A stretch of 64,000 nt of DNA from Actinostola sp. cb2023 (lineage: Eukaryota > Cnidaria > Anthozoa > Actiniaria > Actinostolidae): positions 72,501 through 136,500 of the forward strand of contig JAUJYZ010000857.1 in NCBI GenBank assembly GCA_033675265.1, in the 5' to 3' direction. Shown one piece after another: positions 22,726 to 34,068 of this stretch. The position numbers and the translations under genes are program-made. The notes under the pieces were generated by a model that saw nothing but the letters and a program-made list of their open reading frames with translations, did not search any database and was not told the origin of the DNA. Position 1 is the first letter of the stretch; each line of letters begins with the position of its first letter.

Positions 22726-25700
22726 TTAAGGATATGGTATACGTTCGCGGGTGTCATGCGCTTCAGAAATTCTGTACGCAACACAAAAGGCTATTTATAA
22801 AATAATTTAGATATAACGCGCGCTCTCATTGGTCAAAACACCGTTTTAGATGAGAGTATATAAACACGCTACGTCATGACCTTGAACGACCTTGAAGCGA
22901 TGCAGTGGATTTGATCGACACCAAATATTTGTTTTTCTGCTGTTAAACATGTTTTATTTAATAAACATATTTTCAACGAAAGCCATATAATTAGTTTTTC
23001 TTGTTTTCTCAAGTTCAAGTTCTATCTAGATGTGATTTTGCTGTTTTGAAACTGAAAACTTGCAAGAATTGAGTTTTAAATACACCAAAAACTGGCGACG
23101 AATCGTCCACTTTTGTCGACAAATCACAATATAAACGAAGAGAACTAAATAATCTAACTGCTCAGTTTTCTCAATCACATACTAACCGTTCTATGAGTTC
23201 TATAGTTTGTCAAGTCAGTTAACGACTGAAAATACCAAGCAACGATAGCCGTATTTAATATAAACTCTTACTCACAAAACAGAGCGATTCTTGTAGCTAC
23301 AATTACAAATTGACAAGCTGTTCGCCGGACAATATCTCTAGTAAAATATATCAAAGAGAAAAGATATTGTCAAATGTCTCAAAAACGTCCATCGTGTATA
23401 CATTCTTGTCGAGAAAAACGCTGAAAAGATTTAAAAATACGACAAAACTGTGGATATTTGGCTACCTGACTTCGTGCTCATTCATCTACTGATCTAGTTG
23501 TCAAATATTTCGGCAAAAAGTTGGCGATTCGTCTTCATTAGCTCAGCTTTTCTTACAGGATACACAAACTGATAAAGGAAGCCGTAAGAAGCATTCTTCT
23601 TTAATTTTCTGACAGAAAATAGCATTCTTCAAAACGTTTTTCCTGTCAAAACTCTTATTAAACGGCGAAACGGCAGAGATAAAAGTTGTCGAGTCGCTTG
23701 CCATTTTGATTTCTTTCGCGAGATTTGATTGGACGATGGGCGATTTCTGATGCTTTTCGGGAGAATTACAAATTTGATCAGTAGAATCTCGCGTAAATAA
23801 ACGTTTTTTTCAAAAAGAAATCATTGTAGTTATTTTATAAAAGAAATATAAAACAGTTTTCCGTTTTATATACTCTGATCTAAACACTTGGGATGTTGGG
23901 AGAACACTTGAGAAGCTGGAAACCACTCCGCTTCGCGTCGTGGTTTCCTACGCTTCTCTCGTGTTCTCCCAACATCCCGCGTGTTTAGATCAGAGTATAT
24001 AAAACGGAAAACTGTTTTATATTTCTTAACTATAAAACTATATATCATAGTAAAGCTTAAGAACTGTAGAAAGCCATGAAATAATAAAAAATCGTAAAAG
24101 TTTTAATCCCATTGAGAAAGAAGGCCCGATTCCAAAAAATGGACGCTTTCATAAAATCGAATTACCAGCGCTCCAGTTACGGTCAAATCTGAATCTGAAT
24201 GCTGAATCTCTATCACCAGGTATTGTTTTCCAAAAGCGTGTCGGGGATTTTCGATATTTGATTCCTAAAAAAAATGACAAGCATTCGAAGTTTGATGTTA
24301 GATATTTTTCGAGTTGATGTAATATGAACGCTAATAACTTGAAATCTAAAGCGAAATCAAACAATCCCCGACACGCTTTTTGAGATCGAATACCAAAGAT
24401 GGTGTCTGCCAAATTTCGTGGAAATTAGACGTTTCTAGATACCCTATTAATTCACGTTTATGTCGAGCTTCACGGCAAAATATACTTAGGAGAAATAAGC
24501 TTCCAAAGTTGTGTAAACAAAAGACACCTCATTTCCGCCATTTCCGGCTGGGACACCTTATCCAATCAGAATCGTTATGAGGTCACTGAGGTCATCATAA
24601 ACTAATTGAGCCAGCAAACTCCTGACAAACTGGTTCTACAAGCCTCAAGAAGCCAACGAACGAGACTTCTAAAATGTATAAACTAATATAGACGGCAAGA
24701 CGCTTTGCTCTCGAACTGAACTTTTTATCACAACACTACGGAAATTCAAATTCCCGGACGTTCTTTCGCGCGCCATCAACAGTACAGTGCCCAGCAAGTG
24801 TTAATTAGTTGACACATTTCGTGCTTGTTACTCGGGCCCAGGCCGCAGGCCGCCCGAGTTAGAAAATGCGGATTTCGGTAGTAGTAGTCGTAGTTTTTTT
24901 AGTCGGTTAAAGAATGACGAAAGTATGCGACGTATTTAATCGTATCCGGAGTTTCAAGATTACTCCGCAGATTTGAAAAGATAAAGGAGACACAGGACTC
25001 AAGTAGATTATGAATCTTAGTTTTGAAAGCAGCTGTAGATCTTCAAGCTATTAAAAGGTCAGGATTCTAGTTCATCGTTCAATGACTAGAAGTGGTAAAA
25101 GGACTAGAAGCTCGCTTAAAATATATTTTTTTAAAAACAAACGCGAGGCCGTTATCGGAACCATCTGACCTATGCAACCTCAAGACGTATCATGTTCGTA
25201 CTCACCGGACTAATAGTCTCCCTCGTCACTCAACTGTCACTGATTGTCATGACGTCAGAGAAATTATATTGTATTGAAGAAGATGTCCTTGTTTTATTCG
25301 ACGTTCGAACCGTAACTCGAACCCGAACTCGATTCCAAACTCGACGTTTCGGGATCTGAAGCTAGAGAGGGGGCCTTTACACAAACTCATCAAAATCAAA
25401 TCAATTGAACTCAAAGTCAAAAGGTAATCAAATGAACTCAAAGGCAAATCAAATGAACTCGACACATACATGTATATACATAGTCTCCCTCGTCACGCAA
25501 CTGTCAGTCATTGTCAGGTCTCTCCTCGCGCAGCTGACATTGTCCTTGTTCTTCAACCAACTGGCATTCATTTTCAAGTACTTCCTCGAACAACTGACAT
25601 TTTCCTTTTCACAATGCCCGAGTGAACGCTCATTGAGCGTCTTGTTGATATTATTCGACGGAGCACATTTTCGTCCATAACTCAAAAAGAAAAATTCGGA

Positions 25701-25808
25701 TTTAGAAAATGTTTTCACCAAATCATAGTTTGTAATATTTTCTTGCTGATAAGCTAAGAAAAGCAAATTCGAGTTCTGAGACCGCGCGAACGTATACCAT
25801 ATCCTTAA
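22726..25808. mobile_element. 3.1-kb inverted-repeat element bounded by TTAA
   Basis: A perfect 20-bp inverted repeat, GGATATGGTATACGTTCGCG, lies at 22730-22749 and 25785-25804, with TTAA outside on both sides. The interior has CCAAT and TATA words (near 22830-22865), a palindrome at 23843-24025 and a diverged pair of CTCCCTCGTCACxCAACTGTC units. No transposase frame above ~100 codons is visible, so the element looks non-autonomous or decayed. Confidence 0.6.
23843..24025. mobile_element. 183-bp palindromic foldback
   Basis: Near-perfect arms from GAAATATAAAACAGTTTTCC inward through GATCTAAACAC, closing near CTTCGCGTCG. It lies inside the 3.1-kb element. Confidence 0.75.
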
Positions 25809-26069
25809 ATGTGTTTGGTCACATATTTGCGCATATTAGTCGATGATGAGACGCAAGCATGACTCAAGGCTATGCGCCCACTGCGTCGACCGTCCACACT
25901 GGGGGATGAAAACCATGATCTAAAGATGTTTTCGTCACCAGGCTCTGCTCGGACGTTTTTTCTGTTCATATCGGCTATTCCCGCGGGAAACTGGGGCTGA
26001 GTTGTGACGTAGAGCTTCTGAAAAGCTCCGGTTGTGACGTAAGCATTTATGAAAAGCTCCGTTTTTGCC

Positions 26070-26193
26070 GTCCACACTAAAACGATAGACCTGCATTTTC
26101 AAAAGTCTTCGCTTTGGAAAGCATTTTCGAAAATCTCCGTTTTCATAGATAATCATCTCGGTTTTCGATCGTTTTAGTGTGGATGCTCGGTAA
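26070..26193. mobile_element. Inverted-repeat MITE (GTCCACACTAAAACG type)
   Basis: The left word TCCACACTAAAACGAT at ~26071 is inverted at 26172-26190 as ATCGTTTTAGTGTGGA. Related GTCCACACT words at 25889 and 27150 suggest further fragments. Confidence 0.55.
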
Positions 26194-26211
26194 AAAAAAT
26201 AGGTACCCTTA

Positions 26212-26424
26212 AGGGCCGTTTACACGGGCGATTTTGTCGGCGATTCAGTATCGGCGATTTTATTGCAACCACAAATCGCTCGTGTAAACTACCGGCGATT
26301 TAGCGGCGATAAAATTGCACTGCCAAATCGCTGTATTTTCGAACATGCTCGAAATTTTGTGCAACTTCGCGGCGATAAAATCGCCGACAAAATCCCGATA
26401 AAAATCGCCCGTGTAAACGGCCCT
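26212..26424. mobile_element. 213-bp PIF/Harbinger-like MITE
   Basis: The ends are AGGGCCGTTTACACGGGCGA and its inverse, flanked by TTA on both sides (26209-26211 and 26425-26427). The interior has repeated GGCGATTTT / GCGATAAAAT words. Confidence 0.85.
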
Positions 26425-27287
26425 TTAGGGGTACATGTGGCTACTGCTATATTTCTATTTGCACAAACGTTGACCCTTTCAAAATCATTGAACATAGAAG
26501 CTGAGACCGAAATGGACATTGGGAAATCTGTTGATTAGACGATTTTAAAGAATCACATGTACGTTTCAACCAGCAACTGAGACAAATTCTTGGCATTCCA
26601 GACGCGATTATGCAGCGCATTCATAGATAAACGTAAACATCGGCCTAAAAGTTGAATAACACTTACAGAACCTTTCATCTGACCGTTTAGAAAGACAGAA
26701 TGAAAGCTGTGATAAATAATATTTGTGAATTTTCTGAAACTAAATTATTAAAACGACTCGATGAAACTCGATGCAGACAATCATGAGCAAGCAATCGGTT
26801 GAGCACGTACGCCGCTCTCGGCTCGCTCTCGGTAATACGAAGTGATAGGGCGATTTCTTTACTCGGGTGGTGATTGGTTCCGAACTTTATCTATCAGCCA
26901 GATTTGTCTACTTGGGTGGTGATTGGTTCCGAATTTTATCTATATTTGTTACTTACTTATTTACTTTCGGAAAACTCAGACGATGGCAATGATTGGTTCC
27001 GAAGTTTATCTATTGTTACTTACTTATTTACTTTCGGAAAACTCAGACGATGGCAATAGTGGCTGCGCAAGCGCAGTAGCCACAACCAGGAGTGAAAACG
27101 CATAAAAAAGTATGCGTTTTCAAAAGTATGCGTTTTCAAACGGGGTCCAAGACCACGTCCACACTGAAACACTAACCTGCGTTTTCCTATTGTTTCTGGT
27201 AATGAGCTGATTGTTTTCGATTCCCTTCAATCACTGGATATGAGCAATCACGCGCTCTGATTGGTTCGCTAAAACTAGGCTATCAGC

Positions 27288-27388
27288 TCTTATAACCCAT
27301 CGATAAATTGTCGCGCGCGCCCATTGGTTAAAACGGGTCACGTGGCACAATTTCACTAGACGGATGTCGGGTAATATCCCCCAGTTAT
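27288..27388. repeat. ~100-bp dispersed repeat, copy 1
   Basis: It runs from TATAACCCATCGATAAATT through CGCGCGCGCCCATTGGTTAA to TAATATCCCCCAGTT. A second copy lies at 29793-29896 in the same orientation. Confidence 0.75.
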
Positions 27389-27390
27389 AT

Positions 27391-27486
27391 ATAGCTAATT
27401 GCATAATCGTTGTCGGGTTGAAAATCATAAATCATAGAAGCTGAGACCGCAATGATGGATGGGAAATCAGTTCATGAGCCACATTA
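27391..27486. mobile_element. Fragment of the TATATAGCTAATTGC MITE
   Basis: It matches the left third of the full element at 48820-49115 (TATATAGCTAATTGCATAAT). A longer copy in the opposite orientation lies at 27853-28103, inside the element at 27514-28214. Confidence 0.75.
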
Positions 27487-27513
27487 CTTAGGTCTTATTA
27501 ACCGAGCGGGAGG

Positions 27514-28214
27514 TAGGCCTGAGCACAAAAATCCCGAAAAATGGTCTAAAAATCTATCCGGATAATCCCATTTTATCCCATAAAAATCTCGAAAAAATTC
27601 TACAAATCCCGAAAAAGTGCTAAAAATCTCAAAAATTCTCCACATATATATATTTTAAATCGGGTATTTTTGAAAAGCTTCAGGCTCAGCCTCGTGCTTC
27701 ACAAGTTCTGCTACAGCGACTGCAGTTTGCTCTTTTTGCTGTTTTTTCTTCAGCTAGTATTGGAAACATGGGAAGTATTTTAAAACAATGGGGGAAACAG
27801 CTCGATCAATACATTGTAGTTACTGAAGTAGTCAAGAAAATCAAAACTACCATACAATAAAGCTAATTGCATAATCGTTGTCGGGTCGAAAATCATGAAA
27901 GTTATGACCAAAAGGAATTCTGGGAAATTAAAACTCTCAAATAACGTCGTCAAATCGACCTTTTTATCCAGACTTGTAGGATCTTAGTTAAATAGCTCAT
28001 ATACCTTCAAAACTACGAGAAAATTGCCTGAATATATCTGTATGTAATGTGGCTCATGAACTGATTTCTCATCCATCCTTGCGGTCTAGCTTCTATGGTT
28101 TATGAAAAATTATCTAAAAATCTCCAAATTTTCTAAAAATCCCAAGATTTTCTAAAAATCTTTTGACCTTCTAAAAATCCCCAAAAAAATCCGGTTTTTT
28201 GTGCTCAGGCCTAT
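27514..28214. mobile_element. 701-bp inverted-repeat element with 9-bp TSD
   Basis: The ends are TAGGCCTGAGCACAAAAA and its inverse. The flanks are AGCGGGAGG on both sides (27505-27513 and 28215-28223). The duplication length fits Mutator-like elements. It holds repeated CTAAAAATC words and a nested reversed copy of the TATATAGC MITE. Confidence 0.7.
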
Positions 28215-29790
28215 AGCGGGAGGTCTGTATACGAGTAAAAATTCACAGCCGTATTAGATGCTTAACCGACTAATAAGTTGTTTATTATATTTTTTGTCAA
28301 AGAAACTAGCTATTTTGGTGAAAGAAAAACAACAAATTTCAGTGAAATTTCTGTACGAGCGCGCGCTAGCCAAAACTGTGAATTTCTCGCACGCTGATTG
28401 GTTAATTTTCATCACACGATTCTGCATGAATGATTGGAAAGCCAGTTTAATTTGAAGATGGTCCCATATTTCGCGCGTTCTTGTGCATATTTCGTGCGTT
28501 CTTTGACAAAAATATAATAATTAGATCTTATTTGGGGTTTTTCCCGTAATACGGGCTGATATTTTACGAGTTGCGAATGTATTTTTCCGAGTCCCGAAGG
28601 GACGAGGAAAAATGCGAGTAACGAGTAAAATATCAGCCCGTATTACGGGAAAAACCCCAAATAAGTTATTTATTATACTACTTTGAACGAAAACATAATT
28701 GTCCGTTTTTAAGTAAACTATCTAATAATTATTTCAAAACCTTTAATTTCAAGGTCCGCGCGCTCTTTTACAATAACAGACACATAGAATGACGAATCGC
28801 TCGCGCACGGAGCCAGCGCGCGCTTGAAACGGTTTTTCTTTCAAACTTTATCCTTGCTTTTGGATGATTTTTTGACTTTGTTGTTGTAAAAAAGAAATCG
28901 CAAGCGGTTTTTCATTGTCTGTACTCTTATTGACAATGGATTTGACGTCAAAAAATGTTCAAAACTTTGCAGTGAAACCGGTTTTAGAACTATGGTAATA
29001 CGGCTTTTAGAACTATTGTAATACGGCTTTTAGTATGGTAATACGGCTCCATATTTTTCGAGTTCTCTTGACCTTACAAGGTAAAATTACGTAATAGTAG
29101 TATAATAAATAGAGGTTATTAGTCGGCTAAGCATCTAATACGGCTGTGTATTTTTACGAGTCATTTGAAGGCGAGCCAAAATACATGACGAGTAAAAATT
29201 CACAGCCGTATTAGATGCTTAGCCGACTAATAAGTTGTTTATTATATTTTTTTGTCAAAGAAACTAGCTGCTATTCTAGTGAAAGAAAAACAACAAATTA
29301 CAGTGAAAACTTGGAAATCTCTGTACGAGCGCGCGCTAGCCAATGTAGAATTCTCGCACACTGATTGGTTAATTTTCATCGCACGATTCTGCATGAATGA
29401 TTGGAAAGCCAGTTTGAAGTAACTACCCAAAATACGGTCCCATATTTCGCGCGTTCTTGTGCATATTTCGTGCGTTCTTTGACAAAAAAATATAATAAAT
29501 ACAGCTTATTTGACATTTTAGTGTGTAGTACGGCTGGATATTTTTACGAGTCTGCATACAAAGACAAGTAAAAATTTCCAGCCTTACTACACACTAAAAT
29601 GTGAAATAAGTTATTTATTATCCAACCCTTTTGTGATGCGAAAAATACACTCATCCCGTGAACGATATTTATATAAAAGTGCGCGCGCGAAATAGATGAG
29701 TAAAAATATCGCTGGATATTTTTACTCGCTCCAGTCCTACTCGCGCGATATTTTTACTCGTCTATGTATAGTTGGATAATAAATAGAGGT
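28215..29790. mobile_element. Cluster of palindromic modules with shared centres
   Basis: Palindromes at 28527-28664, 29117-29231, 29506-29610 and ~29640-29780, plus a half-module at 28225-28290. Each has unrelated arms, but each centre reads TATTTTTACGAG or its inverse. The flanks share ATAATAAATAGAGGTTAT and ATAAGTTATTTATTAT. Blocks of 250-300 bp between modules (28290-28510 and 29240-29490) are near-duplicates with ATTGGTTAATTTTCATC. Confidence 0.75.
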
Positions 29791-29792
29791 TA

Positions 29793-29896
29793 TAGGAAAT
29801 TATAACCCATCGATAAATTTTCGCGCGCGCCCATTGGTTAAAACGGGTCACGTGGTACGATTTCACTGGACAGACTGTCAGGTAATATCCCCCAGT
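29793..29896. repeat. ~100-bp dispersed repeat, copy 2
   Basis: Same sequence as 27288-27388 with a few substitutions, including the CGCGCGCGCCCATTGGTTAA block. Confidence 0.75.
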
Positions 29897-30325
29897 TTTG
29901 AGATGATATCCCCCACTTTGGAGAAAAATGAAATTATCTGCACTTTTTTAAGACTGTAATGTATTTTTAATAGGTAAATTAGCTTGTACAACATACATGT
30001 GGTGTACTTGTTCCTTTTTGGGGCTGATACGACAGGTATTTGAGGTATTTTTATAATTTTTCGATCCCGTTGAACTACGTACGAACAAACGTCAAAATCG
30101 GCGCCCAAAAAGTCACTCAAATAAAACCCAAAATATCAAGAAAACCACTGAAAAAGCTTCAAAAACTATCAATCTTTTATTTTCGTTTTTAGAAGTTTAC
30201 ACATGAAAAGATCTCAAACGGAACGGATATTTGAACTCGATCGAAACTTGTTTTCTTCATCCGTCATTTTGTTTCGGTTTCTTCATCATTGAAGTCGACG
30301 TAGAAAATTTATCAAAGGGTTATAA

Positions 30326-30475
30326 AATAAATAAACCCCTTTCTGGCTTACAGGTATATCGGCTGATAATGTCCTTGGCCGAGAGATTTCGCGGCCAACT
30401 GTTCATTTTTCGGACCATCTCTCAGCCGCGGACATTATCAGCCGATATACCAGCCGCCAGAAGGGGTTTATTTAC
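30326..30475. mobile_element. 150-bp palindrome
   Basis: The arms run AATAAACCCCTTTCTGGC, then GGTATATCGGCTGATAATGT, to the centre, and return inverted to GCCAGAAGGGGTTTATT. The design resembles the modules at 28-30 kb, with different arm sequence. Confidence 0.75.
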
Positions 30476-30732
30476 TAAATATACCGTGAGTATATAGTAA
30501 ATCTGTCAAAATGGCCGAACAATTTTCTACATTTACGAGCGAAGATTTCCTTTTCTTCTCGATAGATTCTCAATAATTAAAAGTAGATCGAATAAACTAC
30601 TAACTGAGTACATATAAAACTAAAATGTTTTGTGGCAATGAAAATTGCTTTTTACATGGTTCAGATCAGTCGGGACGAAAAAAATGACATTTGTTGACTG
30701 ATATTTTTACAAAGAAATCATACATTTGAATA

Positions 30733-30853
30733 ATCATGGGAATGATATTTGTTTCGCGTGACGTTTGGGTTTTCAATATATTTGTTTTTGTTAAACAAAA
30801 ACAAATACATATTGAAAACCCAACCGTCACGCGAAACAAATATCATTCCCATG
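30733..30853. mobile_element. 121-bp near-perfect palindrome
   Basis: Two ~60-bp arms, from TCATGGGAATGATATTTGTT to its inverse at 30830-30853, meeting at TTTTTGTTAAACAAAAAC. The match is almost exact, implying a recent insertion or gene conversion. Confidence 0.8.
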
Positions 30854-31628
30854 ATATCGATTATACAAATGTAGGATGTGTACCAAATAATGAGAAAAAG
30901 AACCAGATATGTCTAGAACTACCTGGTAATAGTAAAAGAATATCCACGTTGAAAGTCAGCATTGTCCAAGATTTCAAGAATTTCGGCTTTGAACTTGTAT
31001 TTCTCAATCCTTTAGTATGTTTTCGAAGTCTTTTGGTGTGCCGGATCCAGACAACATTTTTGGAAGATAAAGTAGCACAGAAGCCTCAGTTTAAAACTTG
31101 GATTTCATCGATCAAGAAACGTTTGGTAAACATGTTATCGCCTGGTTGTGTTGTACCACGTTGTACGCATGCATGGCGGAAATGTTCTGTACGAAAAGCG
31201 GAAATAAACATTACTTTTATCGAAAACATATTTACAATCCAGTGGTTGTCTGTATAATAGAGCCGAGTTAATCAGCCACGTTCGACGACTGAGATCGAGT
31301 GGAATAATTGTTAAATATAAAAACGATGCGAGTAGTGTGTGGACGGGACCTAAAACAAATTCACGTATCATACTCTGTTTGTTCTTAGTTTATTTGTGAG
31401 AGATTTATTTTCCGAGTGGAATTTTATCAAGGTTGATTCGAGGTATTCAAGGTTGAAACAACATTGTGCTCATAAATTAATTGGGACTTTCTTGACGTTC
31501 GAAAGTAAATAAGTTGCTTGAATTATTGATGCGAGACACACTCCAAAAATCTCTCTCTTCAGTAGGGTAAGGGGAGGGGTTACCTAAAATCGGCAAAAAA
31601 AAACAAGACAAGACGGTAAGTACAAAGT

Positions 31629-32340
31629 ATGATGGGTGTTGATCGATTGTGGAGTGATACTATGATGGGTGTTCATAGATTGTGGGGTGATACTATGATG
31701 GGTGTTGATCGATTGTGGGGTGATACTATGATGGGTGTTGATCGATTGTGGGGTGATACTATGATGGGAGTTGATCGATTGTGGGGTGATACTATGATGG
31801 CTGTTGATCGATTGTGGGGTGATACTATGATGGGTGTTGATTGTGGGGTGATACTATGATGGGTGTTGATCGATTGTGGGGTGATACTATGGTGGGTGTT
31901 GATTGTGGGGTGATACTATGATGGGTGTTGATCGATTGTGGGGTGATACTATGGTGGGTGTTGATTGTGGGGTGATACTATGATGGGTGTTGATCGATTG
32001 TGGGGTGATACTATGATGGGTGTTGATCGATTGTGGGGTGATACTATGGTGGGTGTTGATTGTGGGGTGATACTATGATGGGTGTTGATCGATTGTGGGG
32101 TGATACTATGATGGATGTTGATTGTGGGGTGATACTATGGGTGTCGATTGATTGTGGGGTGATACTATGATGGGTGTTGATTGATTGTGGGGTGATACTA
32201 TGATGGGTGTTGATTGATTGTGGGGTGATACTATGATGGGTGTTGATTGGTTGCATTGTGGGACGATACTATGATGGCTGTTCATCGATTGTGGGACGAT
32301 ACTATGATGGCTGTTCATCGATTGTGGGTATGATGGGTGT
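31629..32340. repeat. ~33-bp minisatellite
   Basis: About 20 copies of TGATGGGTGTTGATCGATTG followed by TGGGGTGATACTA, with 4-bp deletion variants lacking ATCG that shift the local period. It is intergenic. Confidence 0.95.
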
Positions 32341-33215
32341 TCATCGTTTCGGATCCAACGATCACGAAACGAAATGCTGTGAGCGTTTGCGTCGGTCTTT
32401 ATATGAAAGTTCGAAGTTAGCGGGTTTCTACTGTAGCCGTCTTGGGCGTCATCTTCAAGAGCAGGTTTACACAACAATGAAGAGACTTCTGTGCTGGATT
32501 CATGGTTGACGGAGAAAGGAAGCACAACATTGACGCTTTCAAGAACAATTTCTGTAATTTCTTTTTCAGCATTTTACAAGAACCTTCACTGGGAGTGATT
32601 TCACAGTCAATTCTTCAATCGTTACACAACATTGTGGCAGTGATTGGGAAGGACGTGCGCCATTGGCACGTTTTTAGATCGTACGGCGCAAAAAAATGTT
32701 TTCTTTGGGGCCTTATGGGCGCATTACAATTTCCGAGATTCTTATCTTAGGAACCTGAAACTAAATTGCGAAATCCGCTTCAAAGTTCTTTCGAATGAGA
32801 AACGATAATTAATCAAAAATGGCGGTGTTTTTGTTCGATGTTATTGTCACCAAATGACCTCTGACTGTTTATATTACGGGCGCCAATGGTTCATCCTCGT
32901 GCTTTGCGTATATTTTGGCACTTGAAGTTCATATATATAATGTCAATTTTCTGAAACTTGGCATAAAGATACTCTATCGTATTAGAGTTAAAAAAACTGA
33001 GATAAGTCTTCGTTTTTGAGCTACACGCTGAGCAAAACTGATGATTTTGAAGAGAAAGACGCCGCGCAAATTATGATAAGTACGGTAATCGTGTCAAATG
33101 AACACTGACATCAAAATTACATGAAAACGTTCTTCAAATTCTATTAAATTTTATCTGACATTTGAATTTATTTATAGTTAACATAATTGATTAAATATAA
33201 ATTCAAAAACTGGCA
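32340..33215. other. Intergenic sequence, no gene recognised
   Basis: On the minus strand, 32395-32470 carries TTGAAGATGACGCCCAAGAC, a phrase I associate with retroelement tails in invertebrates. The rest shows no supported coding exon; short frames here lack splice or family support. Confidence 0.3.
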
Positions 33216-33220
33216 TTCCA

Positions 33221-33659
33221 AAGTATTTGTGAAGGTTTTAATTCGTGCGTTGCCGTCAAATTTTTATGTGCGTCATTCGAATCCGTGGAGGGGCGTATTT
33301 TTTTTTGAAAAAAATGATGTCAGTCTTTCCCATATGTCTTTTTTTTCTTCAAATGTTGTAGATCTTTATCGCACCTAGATTTTAAGCAAGAAAAAAAAAG
33401 TGGGTCCACGTCTTCGTTTCGGAGATATTTTGCCGTAAAAAGTATTTGTGAAGGTTTTAATTCGTGCGTTGCCGTCAAATTTTTATGTGCGTCATTCGAA
33501 TCCGTGGAGGGGCGTATTTTTTTTTGAAAAAAATGATGTCAGTCTTTCCCATGTCTTTTTTTTCTTCAAATGTTGTAGATCTTTATCGCACCTAGATTTT
33601 AAGCAAGAAAAAAAAAGTGGGTCCACGTCTTCGTTTCGGAGATATTTTGCCGTAAAAAT
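33221..33659. repeat. Direct tandem duplication, 219-bp unit x2
   Basis: AGTATTTGTGAAGGTTTTAA at 33222 recurs at 33441. The copies are almost identical apart from a 2-bp difference near CCCATATGTC. Seven short A/T homopolymers in each copy are conserved. Confidence 0.9.
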
Positions 33660-34068
33660 CGAAAATTTGGCCGCCATTTTGAATTCCCAGGGGAGACTGG
33701 GTACTATAATGAGAGTTCGTTTCTTTAATAACCGCTGCTTTTTGCGCTTTTCAATATCAAAAAGCCGTTGAAAATCGAAAACATGTTCAGAAAGCTATTT
33801 TAGATATCAAAAAAGGAAAACATGGATACTATTTCGAAAAAAAAGTTTTTTGGCCATTTTGACTTCCGGTTTTAAGAGCGAGCGCGATTGTGCGCAGTAA
33901 GGCTAATTAAATAAACAACACTAAAATGGCACATTATTTTTGAGTGATGGCCCCTTTAGAAAATTTATGGGCCATAAATGTAGCAATTGATGGGCCATTG
34001 GCCCACCACTGTTCTCAGCCTTCCCAATCACTGATTGTGGTGCTCAGTAATGTAGTTCGATTACTACA

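Noticed and set aside
30736..31257. 173-codon plus-strand frame
   Set aside because: Its first third is one arm and the centre of a palindrome; the remainder shows no family or splice support.
32395..32470. Second hammerhead-like phrase (TTGAAGATGACGCC) on the minus strand
   Set aside because: The core reads CUUGAAGA instead of CUGANGA and no helix II fits; treated as retroelement debris.
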